64,000 nucleotides of DNA from Proteles cristata cristata (Eukaryota > Chordata > Mammalia > Carnivora > Hyaenidae), in the NCBI GenBank assembly GCA_017311185.1, contig JAESUZ010000772.1, positions 1 to 64,000 of the forward strand, given 5' to 3'. How positions within the stretch are numbered: the stretch's first letter is position 1; each line of letters starts with the position of its first letter. This document shows positions 56,288 to 64,000 of the stretch, piece after piece. The notes beneath the pieces were generated by a model. That model saw only the letters and a list, made by a program, of their open reading frames with translations, was not told where the DNA came from and searched no databases. The translations under genes were made by a program, and so were the position numbers.

Positions 56288-59200
56288 TCAAATTCCTCCT
56301 AATCCTCCTATACATTCAAGCGTATGATATTTGTCCTTCTCTGCCTGACTTTCTTCACTCAGCATAACACCCTCAAGGTCCATCCATGTTGCTACACATG
56401 GCCAGATTTCATTCTTTCTCATTGCCATGTAGTATTCCATGGTATAGATAAACCACATCTTCTTGATCCATTCATCTGTTGATGGACACTTAGGTTCTTT
56501 CCAGGTTTTAGCTATTGTGGAGAGTGCTGCTATGAACATTGGGGTACATGTGCTCCTATGCATCAGCATTTCTGTATCCCTTGGGTAAATTCCTAGCAGT
56601 GCTATTGCTGGGTCATAGGGGAGTTCTATTGCTAATTTCCTGAGGAACCTCCACACTGTTTTCCAGAGGGGCTGTACCAGTTTACATTCCAACCAACAGT
56701 GTAGGAGGGTGCCCGTTTCTCCACATCCTCGCCAGCATCTAGAGTTCTCTGATTTGCTCATTTTAGCCACTCTGACTGGCGTGAGGTGGTATCTCAGTGT
56801 GGTTTTGATTTGTATTTCCCTGATGAGGAGGAATGCTGAGCATCATTTCATGTGTCTGTTGGCCATCTGGATGTCCTCTTTGGAGAAGTGTCTGTTCATA
56901 TCTTCTGCCCATTTCTTCACTGGGTTGTTTGTTTTTCGGGTGTGGAGTTTGGTGAGTTCCTTATAGATTACGGATATTAACCCTTTGTCTGTTATGTCAT
57001 TTGCAACTATCTTTTCCCATTCCGTTGGTTGCCTATTAGTTTTGTGGGTTGTTTTCTTTGCTGTGCAGAAGCTTTTAATCTTGATGAGGTCCCAATCATT
57101 TATTTTTGCTCTTGATTCCTTTGCTTTTGGGGATGTGTCAAGTAAGAAGTTGCTGCGGTGGAGATCAAAGAGGTTGTTTCCTGCTTTCTCCTCTAGGGTG
57201 TTGATAGTTTCCTGTCTCACGTTCAGGTCCTTGATCCATTTGGAGTTTATTTTTGTGCATGGTGTGAGAAAATGATCTAGTTTCCTTCTTCTGTATGTTG
57301 CTGTCCAGTTCTCCCAATAACATCCTTTAAAAAGGCTGTCTTTTTTTCCATTGGATATTCTTTCCTGCTTTGTCAAAGATAGTTGGCTGTATACTTTTGG
57401 GTCCACTTTTGAGTTCTCAATTCTGTTCCATTGGTCGATGTGTCTGTTTTTGTGCCCATATCATACTGCCTTGATGATGACAGCTTTGTAGTAGAGGCTA
57501 AAGTCAGGGATGGTGATACCTCCCGTTTTGGTTTTATTTTTCAGTATTACTTTCGCTATTCGGGGTCGTCTGTGGTTCCATACAAATTTTAGGATAGTTT
57601 GTTCTAGTTTTTTTAAAAAGTATTTTTAAAAATATTTTATTTATTTCTAGGAGAGAGAGAGGACAGTGTGAGCAGGGGACAGTCAGAGAGAGAGGGAGTC
57701 ACAGACTGTGAGACAGCCACCAGGTTCCGAGCTGTCAGTCAGCACAGAGCCCGATGCGGGGCTCGAACCCACGAAACGCGAGATCATGACCTAAGCGAAA
57801 GGCGGACGCTTAACCGACTAAGCCACCCAGGTGCGCCAGTTTATTCTAGATTTGAGAAGTATGCTGGTGCAATTTTGAATGGAATTGCATTGAATGTGTA
57901 GATAGCTTTGGGTAGTAATGACATTTTAACTATATTTATTCTTCCTATCCATGAGCATGGAATGTTTTTCCATTTCTTTGTGTCTTCTTCAATTTCCTTC
58001 ATAAGTTTTCTATAGTTTTCATCATACAGATCTCTTGTATCCTTGGTTAGGTTTATTCCGAGGTATTTTATGGTTTTTTGTGCAATTGTGAATGGGATCA
58101 GTTTCTTGATTTCTCTTTCTGTTGCTTCATTGTTGGTGTATAAGAATTCAACCGATTTCTGTACGTTGATTTTGTACCCTGCAACTTGGATGAATTCTTG
58201 GATCAGTTCTAGTAGGCTTCTGGTGGAGTCTGTCGGGTTTTCGATGTAGTGTATCAGGTCATCTGCGAAGAGTGAAAGTTTGACTTCCTCTTTGCCAATT
58301 CTGATGCCTTTGATTTCCTTTTGGTGTCTGATGGCTGATGCTAGGACTTCCAGCACTATGTTAAACAACAGTGGTGAGAGTGGACATCCCTGTCGTGTTC
58401 CTGATCTCAGGGGGAAAGCTCTCAGTTTTTCCCCGTTGAGGATGATGTTAGCTGAAGGCTTCTCATAGATGGCTTTGATGATGTTTAAGTAGGTGCCTTC
58501 TATCCCGACTTTCTCTAGAGTCTTTATTAAGAAGGGATGCTGTATTTTGTCAAATGCTTTTTCTGCATCTGTTGACAGGATCATATGGTTTTTATCTTTT
58601 CTTTTATTGATGTGATGTATCACAATGATTGATTTGCGAATGCTGAACCAGCCCTGTAACCCAGGAATGAATCCCACTTGATCTTGGTGGGTGATTCTTT
58701 TTTATGTGCTGCTGGATTCCATTGGCAAGGATCTTGTTGAGGAATTTTGCATCCGTATTCATCAACGATATTGGCCTGTAGTTCTCTTTTTTTGCTGGAT
58801 CTCTGTCTGGCTTGGGAATCAGAGTGATGCTGGCTTCATAAAATGAGTCTGGGAGTTTTCCTTCGATATCTATTTTTTGGAATAACTTGAGAAGAATTGG
58901 GATTAATTCTGTCTTAAATGTCTGGTAGAATTCCCCAGGGAAGCCATCAGGTCCAGGGCTCTTATTTGTTGGGAGATTTTTGATCACTAATTCGATTTCT
59001 TCACTCGTTATGGGTCTGTTCAGATTTCCTACTTTTTCCCATGTGAATTTTGGTAGTGAGTGTGTGTTTAGAAATTTGTCCATTTCTTCTAAGTTGTCCA
59101 ACTTGTTGGCATATAATTTTTCATAGTATTCCCTGATAATTGCTTGTATTTCTGAGGGGTTGATTGTAATAAGTCCATTTTCATTCATAATTTTGTCTAT

Positions 59201-60381
59201 TTGGGTGCTCTCTCTTTTCTTTTGGATAAATCTGGCTAGAGGTTTGTCAATTTTGTTTACTTTTTCAAAAAGCCAACTCTTGGTTTCATGGATCTGTTCA
59301 ATTGTTTCTTTGGTCTCTATGTTGTTTATTTCTGTTCTAATATTTACTATTTCTCTTCTTCTACTGGGTTTAGGGCGCTCTTGTTGCTCTGCCTCTAGTT
59401 CCTTTAGGTGAGCTGTTAGATTTTGCACTTGTGCTTTTTCTAATCTCTTGAAATAGGCTTGGAGAGCAATGTACGTTCCTCTTAGGACTGCCTTTGCCGC
59501 ATCCCATAGATTTTGAATTGTTGTGTTTTCATTTTCATTTGTTTTCACATATTTTTTAATTTCATCTCTAATTGCCTGATTGGCCCATTCATTCTTTAGT
59601 AGGGTGTTCTTTAACCTCCATGTTTTTGGAGGTTTTCCAGTCTTCTTCCTGTAATTGATTTCAAGTTTCAAAGCATTATGATCTGACAGTGTGCATGGTA
59701 TGATCTCAATTCTTTTATATTTATTGAGGGCTGCTTTATGTCCTAGTATGTGATCTAACTTGGAGAGTGTGCCATGCGCACTTGAGAAGAATGTAAATTC
59801 CCTGGCCTCAGGATGGAAAGTTCTAAATATATCCATCAGATCCATCTGGTCCAATGTGTCTTTCAAGTCCGTTATTTCTTTAGTGATTTTCTGTCTGGTT
59901 GACCTATCCATTGCTGTAAGCGGAGTATTAAAGTCCCCTGCTATTAGCACATTCTTATCTATAAGCTTATTTCTATTTGTGAATAATTGTTATATATATA
60001 TATAGGTACTCCCGTATTCTGTGCGGAGACATTTATGATAGTTCTTCCTGATGGATAGACCCTGTAATTATTATGTAGTGCCCTTCTTCATCTCTTGTGA
60101 TTGTCTTTAATTTAAAGTCCAGTTTGTCTGATATAAGTATAGCTACTCCGGCTTTCTTTTGATTTCCTGTTGCATGATATATATTTCTCCATCCCCTTAC
60201 TTTAATCTGAAGGTATCTTCCAGTCTAAAATGAGTTTCTTGTAGACAGTATATAGATGGATTTTGTTTTTTAATCCATTCTGCTACCGTATGTCTTTTGA
60301 TTGGAGCATTCAGCCCATTTACATTCAGGGTTATTATTGAATTCGTGGGTTTAGAGTCTTTGTATCTTTTGTAGGGTTCAT
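56288..60381 (-). pseudogene. LINE-1 ORF2 (endonuclease-reverse transcriptase), disrupted
   Basis: ORF2 supplies the nicking endonuclease and reverse transcriptase for target-primed retrotransposition. Visible parts, 5' to 3' on the - strand: endonuclease start with NVNGLNAPIKRH and QETHF (about 60330-60215), [10 protein letters not shown] and [10 protein letters not shown] (59950-59650), reverse transcriptase with [28 protein letters not shown], then [12 protein letters not shown] and the catalytic LFADD (about 58257-58271), and a C-terminal [18 protein letters not shown] zinc-knuckle-like motif (near 56700-56750). Damage: frameshift near 60030, stop TAA at 59990-59992 beside a (TA)n run, frameshift near 58688, SINE at 57608-57837, stop TGA at 57461-57463, stop TGA at 56843-56845. 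Removing the 242 bp of SINE plus duplication restores one common frame between the 58677-57841 and 57406-56288 segments. Confidence 0.94.
57608..57837 (-). mobile_element. Young felid SINE inside LINE-1 ORF2
   Basis: Complete head (GGCGCACCTGGGTGGCTTAGTCGG on the - strand), TTTCGCTTAGGTCATG, GACTGACAGCTCGG, and an A-rich end near 57608-57640 mixed with TTTTAAAAAG. It shares the CTAAGCGAAAG and GTCACAGACTG changes of the young subfamily. AGTTTGTTCTAG (57596-57607) and AGTTTATTCTAG (57838-57849) match 11/12. The ORF at 57668-57901 runs through it and is not a gene. Confidence 0.95.
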
Positions 60382-61320
60382 GTTTGTGGTGGTGTCTCTG
60401 GTATCTCTGTTCCTTGCAACCTTTCCTTCAGAGCGTCCTCCTCAAGGATTTCTTGTAGGGCTGGCTTCGTGGTGACAAATTCTTTCAATTTCTGTTTATT
60501 TGGAAAGGTTTTTATGTCTCCTTCTATTTTGAATGACAGGCTTGCTGGATAGAGGATTCTTGGCTGCATATTTTTACTGTTCATCACATTGAAGATCTCC
60601 TGCCATTCCTTTCTGGCCTGCCACGTTTCAGTAGATAGGTCTGTCACCACTCTGATAGGTTTGCCTTTGTATGTTAGGGCCCTTTTCTCCCTAGCTGCTT
60701 TCAAAATTCTCTCTTTGTCCTTGTATTTTGCCATTTTTCTATGATATGCCTTGCAGAAGATCGATTCAAGTTACGTCTGAGGGGAGTCCTCTGAGCCTCC
60801 TGTATTTCCACATTTACTTCCTTCCCCAGGTGGGGGAAGTTTTCTGCTATAATTTGTTCCAGGACTCCTTCAGCACCTTTCCCTCTCCCTTCCTCTTCTG
60901 GGATTCCTATGATACAGATATTGTTGCGTTTGACCGTATCGCTGAGCTCTTGAATTCTTCTTTCCTGTTCCTGGATCAGTTTGTCTCTTTTTTTGTCAGC
61001 TTCTTGTTTTTCTATAATGGTGTCTTCTAGATCACTCATTCTCCTTTCTTTCTCTTCAATTGTGCATTGGAGGCCTCTAATTCATTATGTATCTCATTTA
61101 TCACATTTTTTAATTCTTCATGCCTATTTTTATTTTCCATTCTGTCTGTAGCCATAGTTTCTTTGATGTCCCCTATGTTTTTTTCAAGCCCAGCTATTAA
61201 TTTTACCATTATTATTCTAAAATCTTGTTCACTTATGCTGCTGATATCTGTTTTGAGCAGTTCATTAGTTGTCATTTCTTCTTGGAGTTTCTTTGGAGGA
61301 GAGCTCTTTCGTTTCATCAT
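60378..61320 (-). pseudogene. LINE-1 ORF1 (RNA-binding chaperone), frame-broken
   Basis: ORF1 encodes the trimeric nucleic-acid chaperone that coats L1 RNA. Three collinear pieces are visible. 61320-61036 is the N-terminal region starting MMKRKSSPPKKLQEEM, with a heptad-like coiled coil (EELKNVINEIHNELEASNAQ). 61039-60701 is the end of the coiled coil plus the RNA-recognition part (NNICIIGIPEEEGRGKGAEG). 60734-60378 is the C-terminal domain (RVVTDLSTETWQARKEW, NMQPRILYPASLSFKIEGD). One-base frameshifts near 61039 and 60733 separate them. Together they approach 320 residues, the normal size. The stop TGA (60380-60378) overlaps an ATG at 60381-60379. Confidence 0.93.
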
Positions 61321-63201
61321 TTTAGTTAGCTTTCCGGCTCTTGTTGGTTTTAAAGGCCTGTTATGCTCTCTGTATCTATGAGCGCTGCTATATCCAAGAA
61401 GACTCTTTGATTGTTCAGGGCCTATCCTTTCAGAGAGTGTTTTTGGAATGGTATCTCTTGGTCTCTCTTGTTGGGACCGTGGTTATTCTATTTTCCTATT
61501 CATAGTGATATTTGGGACTCTCCACCTTGTGTACTCTGGCTTGTTTCTTGAGGTAGCCCTGGAAAAGAAAACAGACAGACAAACACACAGGGAGCAGGAG
61601 CACACAAACGCACAGGCTAATTCAACCAACATGCAAAGTGAGAGGGAAACTAAAAAGTTAAGAGAAAAGACGGAGGAGGGAGGGCGAATAATAGGGAGTA
61701 TAAAATACATAAAAGGGTCAAAAAGGAGAAAAGAAAAGGAAAAAAAGAAGAAAACCGATGGACAAAGAACGGTTTAAAGCATATAACCGGATTTCCCAGC
61801 TGCAGTTAAATAGCCATGTGTATGCAGTGCTGATTGAAGAGCATAGAGAAAGAGAGAGAAGGCAGGGCGGGATGAGTCAAAATTGGAAATAGAATAAACA
61901 GGCAGAAAGGATAAGAAGCTTTTTTCAAAGAGGTAAAGTGTAGAATATGGTTGGATAGGTGAGAGAAGGATGCTGGAATTATCCAGAGCAACTATATTGT
62001 CTAATTACTCCTGAGAGAAAGAGCTGAAACTGTCGGTAGGTGTAGAATTTACATCTACAGAATGGACTCATTGTGATTGTTTTAGCAAGCCGGCGACCAG
62101 AGTTAATCAGGTCAGTGTTCTGGGGAAAAAAGAGAGAAAAGAGAAAGAAGAAAAAAAAAAGAAAGAAAAAAAATATGGGGGAAAAAAAGAGGGAAGAGGG
62201 CAGCTCTCAGACAGGGATGGGCATGGCATGATCCAATGCCTCAGGCGGGAGCTCCGCCTTGGTGTTTGTGGAGAGGAGAGTGACGGTGCTCCAGTCCCTT
62301 CTTGAACCAAGAGCTGCACCTCGCTCTTTTGGGCGGTAAACTCCCCATACCGGGGGCGCAGCTGAAGTTGGTTGCACTCTTCCACCCAAGCCAGTTCCAA
62401 TCTCCAAATCCCAGTCTGCGCGCCCCGCTGAAATTGCCTTACACACAGCTTCCCAGGCAACCCCCTCGGGGCAATTCCAGGCCCCCTGCGAGCTCTGGGG
62501 GCACAGTCAGAATCGCTGCTTCCTTCTCTGGGTTGGGCTGGCTGGCGAGCATGGGCGGGGGCTTGCCTGCGGGTGCGCCGAGCCCGCTGGAGTGAGGAAA
62601 ACCGGGTCCCTCTATGGCTCGTCACCTGAAACATGAACTCACAGGCTGATATCCCAGTTTTTATCTCTTTGCCTTCCCTCCAGAGCCCCAGCCAGCCAGG
62701 AGGCCGGACGCCCAGAGTCCACGCGTGGCTCTACCAGGGGCCCCAGCCCCCCATGAGGTCAATGGCGGCAGGAGCGCCACCACTCTGAAGTCCAGCCTGG
62801 CAGGAGCCAGCACAAAGCAGTGGTTTGTGTGCTCAGCCCCCTGGGACCAGTTGGCGCGAGGGGACCTGGTGTGCAGGTATTTGGCAAGTACGGTCTTTCT
62901 ATGCCCCGAGTGGAGGTTTTCCCCAGGAGCGGAGGTTTCTCTGTTTCAGACTCTCTCCTTTTCCCCTCTCACTCCCCGTAGAGGGTAGACGGGGATCGCC
63001 TCCCACCCTGGAGTCTCCGATCCCTGTCCGATTTTATCTTCCCTGGTTCGCACTCACATTAGAAGGCTCTCTCAGTGGATTCTGCATCCTTTTTCTCCCA
63101 ATCTCTCAGGTTTTGTAAGGTTTCCAGTGGCTTCAGATCTTTTCCATGTGATGTATGGGCGCGAGTGCAAGTACGGAGCTCCTTACTTCTCTGCCATCTT
63201 C
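61321..63201 (-). promoter_or_regulatory. LINE-1 5' UTR/promoter region
   Basis: About 1.9 kb lies upstream of ORF1, much richer in G+C and CpG than the window, especially 62210-63000 (for example GGGGGCGCAGC, CTGCGCGCCCCGC, CCACGCGTGG, GGCGCGAGG). It includes A/G-rich or T-rich patches at 61560-61770 and 62118-62196. L1 5' UTRs carry an internal RNA polymerase II promoter. Several short ORFs (for example 62107-62634 and 62302-62595) lie in it and are not genes. Confidence 0.8.
63193..63200 (-). promoter_or_regulatory. YY1-like site at the LINE-1 5' end
   Basis: On the - strand the element begins GAAGATGGCAGAGAAG. AAGATGGC (complement of GCCATCTT at 63193-63200) is the core YY1 motif, located at about +2 to +9. 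In human L1 a YY1 site near the start directs accurate initiation, so this position supports an intact 5' end. Confidence 0.7.
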
Positions 63202-63274
63202 CACAGGAGATCTTTCTTAAAACAGCTTGTGAATTTAGAATTATCTCAATAAAAAAGTTAAAAAAATTGAAAAA

Positions 63275-64000
63275 GTCTCTCACATTAAAAACTTAATATC
63301 CACTGTGAGGTCTTATTTAATGACGAGTGACTTGAAGACAAAAGCATACACCAATTAGATCAGGCAAATCCTCAAAAAACAGAAAGTGGAAGTCCTAAAG
63401 GTAATGTCATAAAAAGTAGAATTCAAGGCATAAATCTAAATGGGACATAAAGGTCACATGTTTCAATGACTAAGAGCTTAGTATAATCTTAAATACAAAT
63501 ATAAATATCAAGATATGATAGATCAAATGTCACAAAAATGTGGCATTTCCCAAAATGTATCTAAGTAACACTAATTCCAGGAGATTGATATCAAAGAGGG
63601 TATATATTCAAGGAATTTGGACAACAGTCCTTACTATACTGCTCTCTCTAAAAATTACTCCCCCATTAGCATGCCAGAGCTTTGTAAAATCATGTAAGAA
63701 AATTTCTCTTTAACATAGTCTAGTGTGTTTTACCTCAGAACTCTTTTTTCAATTGATACTGAGAGCTTAGGTTTAGCTGTCCAAGACTGACCTATGGAGG
63801 GCTGGCCTCTGAAGGAAAGACTTGACCCAGAATGATGGAGGCAATTGGCCCAGCCAAACGCAAGGCTATAATCCAGCTTTCTACTGCCATCAGGCCAGGG
63901 AGGGGTAGAGGCTTGCAATCATGAACAAAGATAGAACTCTTGCTGATGACTTGCCTTTTCTACAGCATGCAAACACAAGTTTAGAATTTCAGGCATCTGA
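63275..64000. other. Unique noncoding stretch to the window end
   Basis: After the end of the old L1M (A-rich near 63250-63274) no element, exon or RNA gene is recognised. Confidence 0.4.

Larger units (their letters stand above)
56093..63201 (-). mobile_element. Full-length felid LINE-1, inactive
   Basis: All L1 parts are in order on the - strand: 5' UTR (63201-61321), ORF1 (61320-60378), ORF2 (from about 60381 to 56288), a short 3' UTR (56287-56093) and a tail. The target-site duplication is CACAGGAGATTCTTTTC (55713-55729) against CACAGGAGATCTTTCTT (63202-63218). The nick reads TTTT/AAGAAA on the - strand, a good L1-endonuclease site. Without the nested SINE and its duplication it is about 6.9 kb. 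Multiple stops and frameshifts make it non-autonomous today. Confidence 0.95.
54365..63274 (+). mobile_element. Old L1M-type LINE-1 3' end, split by a younger L1
   Basis: The left part (54365-55729) contains + strand L1 ORF2 C-terminal remnants (ACAAATAGTGTTGAAGCAATTGGACATCC, CAAAATGGATCTTAGACTTAAATATAAAAT, AGAATGGTTAAAATAGG, CAATCCAGCAATTATACTACTGGGCATTTATCC) and a 3' UTR with TTTAGTGGTTGCCAGGGCT, GTGGTGATGGAAATGTTCTGTATCTTG and GTTACTATTGGGGGAAACCGG. After the insertion it finishes at 63202-63274 with AACAGCTTGTGAATTTAGAATTATCTCAATAAAAAAGTT. All frames are decayed. The pattern fits an L1MA/L1MB-like element. Confidence 0.88.

Noticed and set aside
2446..57837. tRNA-like sequences in the SINE heads as tRNA genes
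   Set aside because: A and B boxes are recognisable, but the heads are fused to SINE bodies and do not keep a full cloverleaf; they are tRNA-Lys-derived SINEs.
62107..62634. 175-codon - strand ORF in GC-rich DNA
   Set aside because: It lies in the L1 5' UTR and reads across an A/G-rich tract; no domain is seen. Open frames are common in GC-rich UTRs.
56093..63201. The L1 as a recently active, intact copy
   Set aside because: Two ORF1 frameshifts, several ORF2 stops/frameshifts and a SINE insertion exclude current autonomous activity.
1..64000. CRISPR arrays, prokaryotic operons, phage or toxin systems
   Set aside because: No direct-repeat/spacer arrays, no packed ORFs with ribosome-binding sites, and clear mammalian repeats throughout.

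Overview
The window looks like a mammalian, carnivoran, almost certainly felid (cat-family) nuclear genome segment. The main evidence is more than twenty copies of a tRNA-Lys-derived carnivore SINE of the felid (SINEC_Fc-like) type. Each has a head reading GGCGCCTGGGTGGCTCAG, a body reading GCTGACAGCTCAGAGCC, a (TC)n tract and an AATAAATAAACATT A-tail. A carnivore-type LINE-1 and the usual mammal-wide relics (MIR, L2, L3/CR1, MER2, MER5, MER20, MLT1) are also present. The DNA is AT-rich, and I see no protein-coding exon, rRNA, functional tRNA, CRISPR array or prokaryotic operon. Every long ORF that encodes something recognisable belongs to a LINE-1; the others are chance ORFs, or ORFs through SINEs and microsatellites. 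The best reading is a gene desert or a long intron shaped by serial retrotransposition.

Layout. 1-13 kb: unique AT-rich DNA with MIR/L2 relics, a MER5 relic, a MER2 DNA transposon (8814-9368) carrying a nested SINE, and a (GT)n run. 13-22 kb: one SINE, then a long repeat-poor stretch containing a GC-richer kilobase (14.8-15.8 kb). 22-29 kb: MER20 with a nested SINE, L2, LTR relics and an inverted SINE pair. 29-36 kb: an L3/CR1-like relic, L2 relics, a (TTCC)n block and a 48-nt hairpin. 36-41 kb: two SINEs 60 bp apart, then a long L2 with two nested SINEs, then an MLT1 LTR with a nested SINE. 41-54 kb: SINEs, a 5'-truncated L1, MLT1/MaLR LTRs, a (TTTC)n block, and a small CpG-dense patch at 46.98-47.14 kb.

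54.3-63.3 kb is the most structured part. An old L1M-type element on the + strand was split by a full-length felid LINE-1 on the - strand (56093-63201), whose tail has become a (GAAA)n-type microsatellite of about 365 bp. That LINE-1 was later hit by a young SINE at 57608-57837. The LINE-1 keeps its promoter region with a YY1-like site at its first bases, ORF1 (three frame-broken pieces) and ORF2 (endonuclease, reverse transcriptase with FADD, C-terminal Cys/His motif). Both ORFs are disabled by several independent stops and frameshifts.

I found no undescribed gene system. The most informative signals are the three-level nested insertion with readable target-site duplications, a diagnostic young SINE subfamily, a SINE with an internal head duplication, the CpG patch, a compact SOX/POU-like motif cluster and an isolated hairpin. 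Family names come from remembered consensus features, not from a database search.
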